Shown: piece after piece, positions 1 to 11,260 of the stretch
Layout: each line of letters begins with the position of its first letter
How positions within the stretch are numbered: the stretch's first letter is position 1
Origin: Geosiphon pyriformis
Taxonomy: Eukaryota > Glomeromycota > Glomeromycetes > Archaeosporales > Geosiphonaceae
NCBI GenBank assembly: GCA_016748015.1
Contig: JAAOMT010000109.1
Location: 22,769-86,768, forward strand
Reading direction: 5' to 3'
DNA: 64,000 nucleotides
Notes under the pieces: model-generated
Seen by the model: the letters and a program-made list of their open reading frames with translations, nothing else
What the model was told of the DNA's origin: nothing
Databases searched by the model: none
Made by a program: the position numbers and the translations under genes

Positions 1-1566
1 TAATAATTTCTTTTTGCAGTTTTTTGGTTTAAGTTGAAAATATTTTTTTATTTAAAAACTTTTGAAATAGGATAAATAAAAACTTGCATGTAATTTTATT
101 TCTTACAATTTATGGAGCTTTTTTGAATTAACATTTAAATTTATGTATATTAATAATTAAACTTTTTATTAATTGAAAATAATATTTTTTGATAAAAAAT
201 TCTCAAATTTAATTTAAATTTTCATAATTTTAGATAAATATATAATAATAATTGTAACACAGTTTTTAAATTGTTTTTTATTGAAATGTTATGTATTGTT
301 TAAATGTAAAAAATATTTTAATTTTTAAAATTATTTTAAAATATTTTTTGATTATTTAAAAAAATTAAGCATATATTAATAATAATAATTTTAAAATAAC
401 TTTATTTTATACAAAATTCTTTCTACCAAATTTATTTTCTACAAAATATTTATAGAAATTTAACTTTTAAAATTAAACAATAGATTTAAATTTTGATTTA
501 ATAAAAAAAATTGTTTTAGAATTAAATTAATTCTTAATTAAATTTTACTTTTTTTAATAATAAAACTGTATTATATAAAAACTTTAAAATACTACAACTA
601 ATTTGACAAGTACTAGTTTTTACATTAACACTAATAATGTTATTTAAATTGTTTAAAATATTTAATCTTTAAAATAAAAATTATGTTAACCATAGAAAAT
701 ATTTATTTTTATTAAATACTATAAAAATATAATTAGAATAACCACATAAATGTTTAAAAAATGTTTTTACTTTGTTAAAAACTTTATTTTTTCATAAAAA
801 ATTTTTTATTTTTCTGATTTTTTTGAATAAACACACTAATTTTAAAACTAATTTTAAAGTTCAGATATTAGTTAAACTAAAGTTGAAAAAAAATTTTGTT
901 TAACAAATTGTTTTTTAATATTATTTATTTTTTCTTTATTTAAAAATTTTCTTAGTAAATTTGAAATTTGTTTTAAAGCATATTATTTTAAATTAATTAT
1001 AGTTTTAAACATAAATATAAATTTTTATAAAAGATTACAAATATTAAGATAAATGTTTTAAAGTAAAAATTTACTATTTATATTAATTAAATTTAAAATA
1101 AAAAATTTTAATTAGTTTTTTTTTTCGAAAATTAAAAATTTAATATTATTTTTAATATTTTTTAAAGTTAATTTTTTGAAAATTGGATATTTTGCTGTTT
1201 ATAAGCAAAATAATTAGAATATTTATTATTATTAAATAAATACTATTTGATAATATTCTTAATAATAATTTTTAAGTTTTTTAATATATTAGATATATCT
1301 CTTTATATTAAAATTTTTACACTAATAATTTTTTATTTGTTGATTTATAAATATAGTAATTAGAAAATTTAAAGCAATATAATTAAATAGCTAAGATAAA
1401 TTAGTTAAAATGATTTTATATTTTTTGTAAAATAATTAAAATAGAATAAATACTCTTAATTTTTTTAAAAATTTAGTTTTATATAATAAAATATATATTT
1501 ATATTAATAAATTCACTTTTAATATTTCAAAAAATTTATTAATTAAAATTTTTTCATGTTATAAAA
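1..1566. other. AT-rich stretch without recognisable gene
   Basis: About 1.6 kb of very AT-rich sequence with long T and A runs and no open frame of useful length. I see no protein similarity, RNA gene or tandem array. It may be older transposon sequence decayed beyond recognition, or a gene-poor spacer. Confidence 0.6.
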
Positions 1567-1704
1567 TATTATATATATAAAAAAACTTCTTTCTTTTTTA
1601 CCTCTAAAAATTCTCAAAAAAGCGCATTCTCTACAAAAAGAAGTTTTTTTTGTTTTTTTTAGTTTATATTAATATTTTTTTTACCTAATAATAACTCATT
1701 TTTC
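1567..1704 (+). promoter_or_regulatory. LINE 5' leader, possible internal promoter
   Basis: Leader ahead of ORF1 with a block around 1604-1650 (AATTCTC, then an AAGAGC-like stretch, then an A-run and AAGTTTTTTTT). The same order of blocks occurs upstream of ORF1 in L3 and L7. LINEs usually carry an internal promoter in this position; that role is inferred, not shown. Confidence 0.4.
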
Positions 1705-2649
1705 ATGAATATTGAGATTACTGCAAGTAACATCACATCTAAGAAAAAGATGTCTAAGAGTACTTTTCATGGTTCTGTTGATGGTTTCTTTTCTCAGAAG
1801 AAAAAAGTTGTTTTTAGTAATATTAAACACTCTAATGATGAAAGAGATATATCCTTGAGTAAATCTAAGCCTAATGGTAATGTATATTCTAATGTAAAGA
1901 GCCTATCTGGTGATGATGAGGATATTAGCATGTTTGGTGCAATTGGTGGGTCTTTTTTGAGCTCAACTGTTACCACACCCAAGACAAAATAAGTCAACAT
2001 TAGTACTGTTTTTGGTTCTCCATTCAGTTCTCCCAATTTTCATATAAATAATGATGAAGTTGTACTCCTTTCTCACTTGTTTATCTCTCTTAACAAGAAG
2101 TGAATTGAACCAAAGATTATTAAAACTCCTGTAGAAGTGTCAGTTAAAAAGTTATTTGCTTTAAATATTAATCTTTTAGCTGTAAAAGAGAAATCAGCAA
2201 TGGCAAAAACTCAGTTAATCAGAAAAATTTTTTCATCAGTCAATGGTTTTGGAGGGATCACTACCTCCTCAAAATTTGAAGGGATCATCAGATCTACTTT
2301 TACTTCTGAAAAAAGCATGGAAATGGCCACCTCATTGGTCAGAGAAAAGGAAATTGTCATAAACAGCAATCTCAAAAGACAAAGAATTCATTCAGATCAA
2401 GCTGTGTTCATCAAAAAAATTCCCATGAATACACCAAAAAAAATGATCATTGCTACATTAACTGAGTTTGGTAAAATTAAGTTGATCAAAGTTCAACTAA
2501 TTGGATTATGGCAAAAGGCTGTAATAGAATTTGCTGAATCAGATCAGGCTGAATTTTTGGCTGCTAAATGGTCCTTTCTAATTGGTAAAAATTTGATATG
2601 TGTAGCTATGACTAAAAGAGATTGCAATACTTGGACATCAAGGAATCAG
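1705..2649 (+). pseudogene. LINE ORF1 protein (nucleic-acid binding), broken
   Basis: One frame reads through 1705-2649 with in-frame stops at 1990-1992 (TAA) and 2101-2103 (TGA). The N-terminal third is Ser/Lys-rich and probably disordered, with the SKKK, FSQKKKVV and NVKHS-type motifs shared by L3 and L7. Around 2398-2545 the frame has an RRM-like pattern: strand AVFIKKIP, a helix, then an RNP1-like strand QKAVIEFA. The 2101 TGA lies where relatives have Trp (EKKW context), so it is a G-to-A change. In LINEs, ORF1 binds element RNA. The zinc knuckle and C-terminus are lost where gypsy A begins. Start chosen as the first Met of the conserved N-terminus. Confidence 0.75.
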
Positions 2650-4350
2650 AATTATTAGGAATTTATGGCAATTACTTCGAAGGATTTAAATTACAATTGC
2701 CAATACTATTAGGATTTTGATTACCACCACCTCAACCAAATTTTGGAAACACGAGTCTCTGGGAGATAATGGCATCAAAAGAAAAGGAAAAAAAGGATTA
2801 AGAGTTTAATTATCAAAATCCAATTGTAGAAAAACCAGAAATTGAAACTTTGAATTTTCAGACTTAGCAAAATCAAAACAATCCAAACTCTAACATTAAT
2901 AATTAACAACACATACCTCCAGTAATCATCATCAACTCACCACTGGTTGCTCCATAACAACAGCCACTGCTGCAATCTCAAATTCAATTATCACTTCAAT
3001 TATCACTTCAATCATCACAACAACTAAACTTAAACCCAATGGCCTATGCTCCAATAGCAAAACTCGAAAAGTTCATCAGCGAAGAAAACAATGCCCAAGT
3101 GTGGCTAAACAATGTAGAAAAAGCCATCACAGCCAATGGATAGAATAATGTCAAAGCCATGCAAGCCATCTCCTATTTTCTTCAAGATACTACTAATTCA
3201 TGATACCAAAGCTTGATTAATAAACTCCAAGATTTTAATGCATTCAAGTTTGCATTCCTACAATATTTCAGTAATAATAATAGCATCAACTGATTGGCAA
3301 ACACTTTTACCACCATCAAGCAAAGAGAAAATGAAGCAGTCACTACATACTTAGAACACTTTCACAGAAATTTGTGCCAAATTCAAGTTGATTATTTCAC
3401 AGCACCACAAATCCTAAATCAATTCATTAGAGACCTGTGCAGTAGTATCCTCTAATGCATATGTTCAATGCATCTAGCAGATCTTCAAGCCACTATTACA
3501 AATGCCAGAGATTTTGAAGCAGCTGAACTTAAAGCTAACCATGCTTAAGCCATAAATCTAGTTATGAACAGATCATCTGACTTGGATTCCAAATTAAAGC
3601 AATTCAGTGAATTAATTAATCAGAAATTAGAGGAATACTTAGCTTACAATTGCACAATTTATCAACCTTTCCAATAATGCAATAATCAAAGAAACTCCAA
3701 TTGCACCCAAAATCAATTGTGTCTATCATCATTAATCAATCAACAATGACAACAGAAAATGTGTGCATACCACTATTGTGGTAAACAAAGACATTTGCAA
3801 TTTGAATGTTGCAAAAAAATAAGCAACCAAAGATCAGTTAATCAGTATTAAAACTCTGATTGCTGATTACAAACACAAAATTACATCAGTAATCAATCAC
3901 CAGAACAATATCAACTTCAATTACATTACTTTTTAGTAATGCAGCCAATTTATCAAACTCCAATAATACAGCAATTATATTCACCTCCAGTATATCAGGC
4001 ACCAGCATTAATCTATTAACCAACAACACCTGTAATCTATCAATTACTGCAATTACAAGTAATTTATCAGACACCAGTAATTTCAACTCCGAATTCAGCT
4101 CAGATGACATTAGAAAATTCCAGATTCAGAGTCACTCAAAACTGGAAATCGGTGATGGTTATTCACCAACCAATTCGCAGCTCATCAGGAACATGCCAGT
4201 GAAGTTTAGGAACCAAGTATACCCAAAATCCAAGTTCTCAGAACTATTTAAGTCTCCTAGTAACTTCAGAAGATGTTACATCCAACAACACAAAACCCAA
4301 TCACAAACAAACACTTATTAGCAACATACCTCCAGTTATCATTATCAATG
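2650..4350 (+). pseudogene. gag of gypsy A
   Basis: Capsid-like retrotransposon gag region. From 3039 the frame gives an AKLEKF start, then a helical Retrotrans_gag-like segment (AQVWLNNVEKAI, FLQYFSNN, TTYLEHFHRNL) to about 3540. A zinc knuckle lies near 3765-3815 with CGKQRHLQFEC, but its first Cys has become Tyr (TGC to TAC) compared with copy B, where C-X2-C-X4-H-X4-C is intact. A long Gln/Tyr/Pro-rich tail follows (3870-4110). In-frame stops are mostly TAA/TAG at probable Gln codons. Gag would package element RNA into particles; this copy cannot make it whole. Confidence 0.8.
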
Positions 4351-4379
4351 ATGAGTTACTCACAGCTATTTTCCCATTC

Positions 4380-4740
4380 AAACTTGAAAAACTGACATTC
4401 ACACCCTTGTTCAATGAAGTCACACTTGAGGAAAAACCAATTATCATCATATACACTAATGCTAAAATTGATGGCCACCCTATTAAACTCATATTAGATA
4501 GCAAGTCAGCAGGCAGTATTATCACACAACTTATGGACCAATTAGGTTGCCAAGTTGATTATGTTGCCAGTACCAGAATCATAACAGCTGATGGAGCAAC
4601 TAAAACTCCAATTGGCAAAATTAATGATCTACCTATTGAAATCAATGGCATCATAGTATCCTTTAAAGTTCTAGTAATAGAAGCAATACAGTACTAAGCA
4701 CTTATTGGCAATAACTGGTTGTCTAAAACCAACACAACGT
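4380..4740 (+). pseudogene. retropepsin-like aspartic protease of gypsy A
   Basis: Clan AA aspartic protease region, continuous at 4407-4697. The catalytic D-S/T-G triad appears as LILDSKS at about 4489-4509, with the Gly changed to Lys, so the active site is lost. Family signatures remain downstream: IITADGATKTPIG, then LIGNNWL after a stop at 4695-4697. This protease would cut the Gag-Pol polyprotein. Copy B has the equivalent site as LNNSS, also dead, but with different changes, so the common ancestor probably had an intact triad. Confidence 0.8.
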
Positions 4741-5149
4741 TCGACTAAAACACACAGGAGCTTCAACTTAGCCAGAATGGTTAACACACATGCATACCAG
4801 CCATGTGTGGCCATTTCAGGACCACTAACACACCAGCACCACTCATTGAATTTGAGGAAGAAAAGAAAAAATCTATCTGGAAAGCCTATCAAGTGTCATG
4901 GGCTGAAAATGATCACAACGAATTACTGCCAATACCTTCCTAAGATAACAACAGAAAAGAAAAACAAAAAAAAGAACTTATCTGGAATGTTAACCAAGCC
5001 TGAGAAGCTGACAATGATCTGGACAAATTATTAACTTGGGAGTAAGAAGAAACTGACAAGAGAAAGGAAAAAAAAAGAGAAGAAGAAACAACACTCATCA
5101 GTACCACCACTAATAATTCCTATATCTATACCACACCACAACAATCCAT

Positions 5150-5830
5150 CTATCGCCAACCAAAGCTCATATGCATTGATTGTGGCAAAAAATTGTCATT
5201 AATAGGCACATGCTGTAGTAACAATAAGGAATATGCAATGGTGACAAAATTCTATTGCCACCCATGCATTCTCAAACACTTTGGAAGACCAAAACGAGTT
5301 GGAAAATAGAATAATGAACCATGCTTGGCTTGTAAAGAAACTTTTCTAGACAAAAAAATGTGGAATAACATTCCTGGATGAGAAAGAACATGTGACAAAT
5401 TATGTTAATACACAATTCTAATAAGTGATTGGGTAAAAAAAGGAACACCAATAGAAGCTACTTGAAAAAGAACTGTAAAATGTCTGGATAGATATCCACA
5501 TGATAATAATAAAATTTGGCAAATAGCTCTTGCCAAAATCGAAGAAGTGTCACCAAAAGAAATAAAAATAATCAAAAATAATCACCCAGAGCCCATAAAA
5601 CTTGACTGAGACCCAGAACCAGTCATAAATTTTTTGGATCCAGAATAATTCCATAAATATTACCAAGAATTAGCACTTACTTGAGAAGAACAAGAACAAT
5701 GCTTGGAAAAAATCAACACCTAACTATGTGACTACTGTTTAATCCTATGTGACTTTCAATATTGTAATGAGTGTAACTTTATTTACAATCCATCACCATG
5801 CATAATTTACATGATTTCAGAGAAAAAAAA
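5150..5830 (+). pseudogene. Cys-rich, probably zinc-binding domain of gypsy A pol
   Basis: Between protease and dUTPase lies a region with several C-X2-C pairs. The first group is at about 5170-5410 (CIDCGKK, CC, YCHPC, CLACKE, CDKLC). The second is at 5723-5805 (CDYC, LCDFQYCNEC, then C in a NPSPC context). The spacing suggests two zinc-ribbon-like modules joined by a charged linker. Copy B keeps the same cysteine pattern at 43460-44100. I do not recognise the domain and this position is unusual for a gypsy element. Gypsy C has a shorter Cys cluster at the equivalent place (24325-24400). Confidence 0.6.
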
Positions 5831-6036
5831 ACTAATTAGCAGCTGCACATTGGAATTAATTCCAATTCAAACTCTAACAACAATGACAATGAAAATAACA
5901 GTTCCAGCTCTGCTCTATATAGCAATAAAAATAACAACAATTCAGACTCCAATTCAAATTCTGAAACATTTATTGCACTCCTGATCTTACCAAAGAACAG
6001 GAACTGAAATAGTTCAGCAATAATAACAAAGATATT

Positions 6037-6450
6037 ATGTCTGAACATGTACATAATATGGATGCAGAGTTTGATTTGAGATATCCAGAAAAAGATTTCA
6101 TCAAATTGGAATCTTATTTGCACACCTGTATCAATTTTAAAATAGCACTGGAAATTCTAGCAACAACAATGATACAGTTAGCATCTAGGAATAGCTTAGC
6201 CAAAAAGAGAATCAACATTAAAGGAGGAATAATTAACACAGGATATGTAGAAAATATCATTGCAATGCTACAAAATCATTCAAAAAAGGCCTATATTATA
6301 GAGCCAAATGAAAAAATAGCATAGACAATATTCCTGCTTCTGGTAAAAGTGGTTCAATTAGTATCAGTGAGAAACAGAAAAAAATTAGAGATTACAGCTT
6401 AAGGGATACAGAGATTTGGATCAACAGGTAAAATAGATGTATCAATTAAA
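6037..6450 (+). pseudogene. dUTPase domain of gypsy A pol
   Basis: Trimeric dUTPase-type domain, which would hydrolyse dUTP to dUMP and keep uracil out of element cDNA. Visible motifs: I at 6061-6081 (DAEFDLR, relatives DAGFDLR), II at about 6187-6198 (RNSL; copy B RSSL), III at about 6226-6246 (GGIINTGY, the usual catalytic Asp now Asn), V at 6415-6429 (FGSTG). Two in-frame stops fall between III and V. Length, about 138 codons, fits a single dUTPase. Copy B complements it: motifs I-III keep their key residues while motif V has decayed. The domain sits between the Cys-rich region and the segment that leads into RT. Confidence 0.85.
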
Positions 6451-7560
6451 ATGGCAAAAGAAGAAATTGTTGACAAGGGAGAAATTATCTCCACTCATCA
6501 ATCAATTTTCATTTCATCATATAACCAGTACATAGTAGTCATAAAGCAAAAAGTAAGAAATCAGATTCAAATTTTTGAGACAAAAGCAACACTTTGTAAA
6601 TTAGGAGAGATTGGATTAATCAATCTACATATACCAGCCAAAAACCACAGTCACATCAAAATTCCTATTTACAATAACATGAGAAACGTCATTAAGATAC
6701 CAGAAGAAACCACTATTAGATACTTAATTACTAAAATTAAAGACCAACTGCTGGACACCATTCCAGATTTTCCACAACTGTGTGGATATGTAGATATCAC
6801 ATCACAAACAATCTATGGATGAGAAAAATGTTATCTGCTCCAACCAGAACAATTGGAACAAATAAACTTGGGAAATCTTAACTTACTTCAACAGATACAA
6901 CTCAAGATATTACTCAACAATTTCAATAACATTTTTGCCAGTAAAAACGAATTTGGCAGAACTGACATCATTCAACATTAAATCAAGACTGGAGATACAA
7001 TGCCAATCAAGCAAAGAGCATACAAAATACCACCAGCCAGCCATGAGATTATTCGGCAAGAAATCAATTGGATGCTTAACAACAGGTTAATTCAGCCATT
7101 AATAAGCTTATGGTCATTACCAGTAGTACTAATACATAAGAAGAATGGAAAAATCTGATTTTGTGTGGATTACTGAAAATTAAATAGAATGACCAAAAAA
7201 AATAGCTATCTAATACCAAAGATCCAAGAGCTGTTTGACACTTTTGGAGAAAAGAAATGGTTCTTGACTTTAGACTTAGACAGCAGTTACTAGCAAATAG
7301 CTATAAAACCAGAAGATAAAGAGAAAACAGTGTTCACAACATGAGAAAAAATTTTGAATTCGAAGTTATGCCATTTGGCTTGATGAATGCTCCAGCCACA
7401 TTCCAACAGCTGATAGAAATTGTCTATACTGGACTATTGTAAAAATTGGTAGTTGTTTACTTAAACAACACCAATGTGTTCTCCAAAACATTTAATGATT
7501 ATCTACATTATCTCCAACAAATATTTGAAAGACTCAGATGAGCAGGATTGAAATTAAATG
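6451..7560 (+). pseudogene. pre-RT linker and reverse transcriptase of gypsy A
   Basis: 6451-6822 is an uninterrupted beta-rich linker ending DFPQLCGYVDITSQTIYG, typical of the stretch just before RT in gypsy elements. RT follows in pieces: MPIKQRAY near 7000, a VLIHKKNG / FCVDY strand near 7125-7170, and MPFGLMNAPATFQQL at about 7370-7410. The catalytic box YLDD reads YLNN at 7458-7469, so both Asp have become Asn. Several frameshifts and stops (TGA/TAG at former Trp or Gln) interrupt it. RT would copy element RNA into cDNA; this copy is inactive. Confidence 0.85.
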
Positions 7561-8260
7561 CAAACAAATGCTTTTTTGGCAAAACTGAACTCAAGTTTTT
7601 GGGACATGTTGTGAGCAAAGATGATATCAAAACGGATCCAGATAAGATAGAGATTGTTAAGAACTTTTCAGTACCAAATAATTTCACAGAATTAAGAGCA
7701 TTCTTGGAATTTGCTAGATACTACTGCCACTTTATCAAAGTTTTTTCCAAAATAGCTCAACCACTACATCAACTCCAAACAAAAAACACCAAATATAAAT
7801 AGGCTAAAACTCAACAAGAAGCTTTTGATACATTAAAAAGAAAGCTTATTTAAGTCCCAGTACTAATCTATCCAAATCATAGTAAGCCATTCATAATTAC
7901 AACTGATGCATCTGGTAAAGCATTGGGAGCAGTACTATTGCAGAAAGAACTGGATGAAAGAGAACATTCAGTAGCTTATGTCAATAGAAGCTTAAGTCCA
8001 GCCAAAAAAAATTATAGAACTCCAACATTGGAATACTTAGCAATCTATTAGGCTGTCATCAAATAGAAAGAATACTTGAGTCAAAAGTTTGATGTGTATA
8101 CTGATCACAAAGAATTGACTTCAATCCAGAAGCAAAAATTTGGAGACAATTGTTATACCAGATGGAAAATAAAACTTTTACCATTTAATTATACAGTACA
8201 TTATAAAAAAGGAAAAAAAAATGGAAATGCTGACAGATTGTCATGAATGAGACAAATCTA
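7548..8260 (+). pseudogene. RT thumb and RNase H of gypsy A
   Basis: The connection region (FLGHVVSKDDIKTDPDKIE, AFLEFARYYCHFIK) runs at 7590-7745. RNase H follows at about 7890-8245: TTDASGKALGAV carries the first catalytic Asp, LEYLAIY the Glu, and YTDHKEL the next Asp; the NADRLS ending is visible near 8230. Stops at 7801, 7851, 8050 and 8065 fall at probable Trp/Gln positions. RNase H would degrade RNA in the RNA/DNA hybrid during cDNA synthesis. Confidence 0.8.
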
Positions 8261-8379
8261 AAAACATTTTAATCCAAAAATATAACAAAAGATAAATATA
8301 CAAAAATATTAATAACTCTAACATTATATAAATATACAAAAATATTAATAATTCTAACATTATATAAATATCCAATTGT

Positions 8380-9640
8380 TCAAGGAGAAATTATTTCAAA
8401 AGGAACAAAGAAACATAAAACAACAATCAAAATATTTTATCAACCATTAAAATATACTTTACCAGAAGAACCAAAGAAATCTAAATCAACCAATTAGAGT
8501 AATCACAGAACCAAAAAAAGAGACAATATTATTCAACATGCACTCAGATCTAACAGCAGGACATTTTTATAAAGAAGCAACTATAAAAAAAACCAGAAAA
8601 AAATATTATTGGCCATTAATATACCCAAACATTATCTAATATGTTCAAAATTGTGATGCTTATCAGAGAAAAAGAGGAACAAAACCCAGTGAACTGTTAA
8701 GACCAATTAAAATGGGACAACTCTTTGATCATATTGGAATTGACTTGGTTAGACCATTAACAATTACCAGCAGAGGCAACAGATATATTACAGTAGCCAT
8801 GAATTATTTTACAAAATGGCCAGAAGCAAAAGCCATTCAAAGAGCAGATGCAGAATCTGTTGCCGAATTTGTTTATCAAGATTTAATTTGTTGACACAGA
8901 TGTCCAAAAAAACTATTATTAGATCAAGGAACTCACTTTGTGAATAGAATATTGGGATAATTAAGTCAAAAATTTGGAATAAAAGAAACATTATTATCAC
9001 CATATCATCTACAAACAAATGGGCTAGTTGAAAAGTTTAACAGAACATTGTGTGAAGCTATTGCCAAAATCAGCTAAGAAAACCAGAACAAATGAGATCT
9101 GATTATACCATCAGTATTATTTGCTTATTGGACAATGAAGCAAGATATTATACAAGCAACACCATTCGAATTAGTATATAGTAGAACAGCAACATTACCA
9201 GTTGAAATAGAAGTCAAAACATATTTAACAGAACCAATAACAGAAGAGAATTTTCAAAAAACATTGTTGAAAAGAACATATGACTTAATAGAGACACTAG
9301 AAAACAAAAGACAAAAAGCAGCTAATAATATCTAAAAGTTACAAGAAAAACAAAAAGAAAGACATGATAACCAACTATTAGAGAAACCAGTTGAATTCAA
9401 GATTGGAGACAAAGTACTCTTACATTATATCAAAGTGGAAAAACAATAGAGTGGAAAATTTGACTTCAAATGGGATGAACCATTTCACATAGAAGAAATT
9501 CTTAGAAATGGAGCTTATAAATTAAGGTTGAACAACAAAATTTTAACCAAAGCAGTACATGGTGATTAATTAAAACACTATTACCATATAATATCATCAT
9601 TTACCAGTAATATTCCACAATTAGGAGTACAAAAAATACT
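8380..9640 (+). pseudogene. integrase of gypsy A
   Basis: DDE integrase that would insert element cDNA. The N-terminal HHCC zinc region is at about 8538-8680 (MHSD, AGHF, then CDAY with the last Cys changed to Tyr). In the core, Asp 8742-8744 (IGIDLV), Asp 8922-8924 (LLDQGTHF) and Glu 9030-9032 (GLVEKFNR) are all present with 35 residues between the last two: the D-D-35-E triad. The core is broken by TGA at 8892-8894, TAA at 8958 and others. The C-terminal part (FKIGDKVLLHY, KWDEPFHIEEIL) runs to about 9580. The core is absent from copy B. Confidence 0.85.
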
Positions 9641-9699
9641 AGTCAAACCAGATGAAATTCCACGAGATCTAAAACCAATTATAATTATTGAACTCAACA

Positions 9700-10385
9700 T
9701 GTAAAATCAAACAAACAAAAGTATATAAAGACACAGTATATGTGACAAAAGACAGCAAAAAAATGGAGATTACTAACAGCATTTACTCACTAGCATAACA
9801 ACTTTTTCAACTAATCCAACAACAAAAAATGGAAATTACAATCAACCAACAAACTATCAGATACACAAACACCAAAAAAAACCCCAAAATAAAATACAGA
9901 AAAAAACAGAAAACACTGTGGACAAAATAATCACAAAAGTAAAATTGGCAATAGAAACACAACCAAAAGTTATCCAATATCAAGAGTTGACTATAAAAAC
10001 TTAGGATTAGTAGATACAATAATTTCCAAAAAACTTTTTTTACTTTTATTTAGGACAACACTTGAACATTCAGAGCCTATATACAGATAAAACAAAACAA
10101 TTATTTGATACAACAATACTATAACAACTAGAACAGTTTGTGAGAAAGAACAATTTGACCACATAAGCAAGAGCCATTTATTGGCTACACATTGCATTTT
10201 AAGACCAACCAAAAATTTTACTTGATCTAGTAATAGATACCATCACTATTAACCAGATGGGAAAAATAACCAATGCTCAATTCAAAGAGTTACAAAACAA
10301 GATAACCCAATTAATTCTAGAAAAAAAAGTTCAAGAAATACTCAACAACAGAGAATTAGAATTAAAAAATCTCAATAAAGCTTGA
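9700..10385 (+). pseudogene. extra frame after integrase in gypsy A (unknown)
   Basis: Between the integrase end and the polypurine tract a broken frame can be followed, best at 10060-10385, with LEQFVRKNN, ARAIYWLHIAF, ITINQMGKITNAQF and a charged helical tail (LEKKVQEIL). Interruptions are single stops at likely Gln/Arg codons. The last ~60 codons are conserved in copy B (47036-47220), which suggests real coding sequence. I recognise no domain and see no membrane segment, so an env-like role is not supported. Gypsy C has an unrelated-looking frame in the same place. Confidence 0.5.
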
Positions 10386-10390
10386 TATTA

Positions 10391-10404
10391 AAAGGAGAGA
10401 ATAA
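10391..10404 (+). promoter_or_regulatory. polypurine tract of gypsy A
   Basis: AAAGGAGAGAATAA abuts the 3' LTR. The core GGAGAGAATAA is identical to that of gypsy C at 27941-27951; in copy B it has decayed to an A-rich run (47221-47233). This would prime plus-strand cDNA synthesis. Confidence 0.75.
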
Positions 10405-11260
10405 TATTACTCATAAAATATAGAAAGTATATTAGCATATAAATTAGCCAATTAGAAGTAGCCATAGTAAATGTGAAATTCCAGGATTCTTCTTAGAAGA
10501 AGTGCAGGATTCCAGAAACTTTAGGATTCTTGTACAAAGAATTGCAGGATTCCAGAATTCCAGAATTCCTCTCAAAAAAATTGCAGGATTCCAGGAATTC
10601 CAGGATTCCTGGTGTGAAAAATTGAGGAATCAAGGAATTTTAATTATGTATATATAGCAGTAGCATTAGAAGTAGAAAAAGACAGATTTTTTAGTTTAGA
10701 TTTGATCTAAACAATCTTTTACATTACAAATAAATAATTATTTAATATCTCAAATTCACTTTCCACTATCAACACTTCATATTGATAGTAATTAATACTT
10801 GATCACACTGGAACAATAGCTTTTGATCATGGCTATTGATAGAATACTAACATTTATTGTCTTGGCTTATTTCTTTATTTTCTTGTATTTTTTTTACTTT
10901 CTTTGTTATTTCTTGTTTACTAATTAATTAAAGGATTAAAAGCACTAAGTTATTAACATTACAGATAGTCTGGTAAAAAACCCCAAAAAAAGTATATAGG
11001 AATTGAGTATTAAGGATAACTTACCAGAAAGGCATCTCTGCCAAATTACCAGCCACTATGCTGAGAAAAAAATTCAATGAAATTGCAATTCCGAAAAACT
11101 ACTAAGAAAACAATAATTGAATCTCTGTTTATTATACAAAAGACTCAACCAAAATCTTCAGATCCATAACACCTTCAGATTTCCAATACTAATTTAGTTA
11201 TTGAGCACCAAGTTACAGGTTTGTTATTTGATTTGAGACCTTAAATAATTATTTGTAATA
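10405..11260 (+). repeat. 3' LTR of gypsy A
   Basis: 856-bp LTR beginning TATTAC (ancestral TGTTAT by comparison with copy B) and ending TTGTAATA (ancestral -TAACA). It matches the B LTRs throughout. U3 holds about four ~40-bp tandem units (10464-10624), with GCAGGATTCC at 10504, 10544 and 10583. A TATA-like TATATATA lies at 10649-10656. No 5' partner exists in this copy. The flanking LINE resumes at 11261. Confidence 0.85.

Larger units (their letters stand above)
1567..2649 (+). mobile_element. LINE L1, 5' part
   Basis: 5' end of a non-LTR retrotransposon: a leader rich in A and T runs followed by ORF1 from 1705. The leader resembles those of L3 (near 20058-20165) and, reversed, L7 (62106-62190), which helps set the element's left limit. 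The element breaks off near 2649, where sequence homologous to the middle of the gag gene of gypsy copy B begins. A further LINE piece resumes at 11261 in the same orientation, so both pieces probably belong to one insertion, but the part between (end of ORF1, endonuclease half of ORF2) is missing. Confidence 0.75.
2650..11260 (+). mobile_element. Ty3/gypsy retrotransposon copy A, 5' truncated
   Basis: Decayed LTR retrotransposon in the order gag, protease, Cys-rich domain, dUTPase, RT, RNase H, integrase, extra frame, polypurine tract, 3' LTR. Copy B (39503-48044) is the same family. A begins where B is at about 40908, so A lacks the 5' LTR, primer binding site and roughly the first 175 codons of gag. 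Frames are broken by many stops and several frameshifts. The integrase-before-3' LTR order with RNase H directly after RT is the Ty3/gypsy (Metaviridae) arrangement. Confidence 0.9.

Noticed and set aside
9807-10212. Minus-strand frames with Cys/Leu/Val-rich, membrane-like translations over gypsy A.
   Set aside because: Antisense shadows of the plus-strand extra frame; they follow from its Gln/Lys/Asn-rich codons.
10464-10624. Heat-shock elements in the A/B LTR repeats (TTCCAGAA blocks).
   Set aside because: Only two-unit TTCnnGAA matches occur, which arise from the AT-rich GAATTCC repeat itself; three correctly phased units are not seen.
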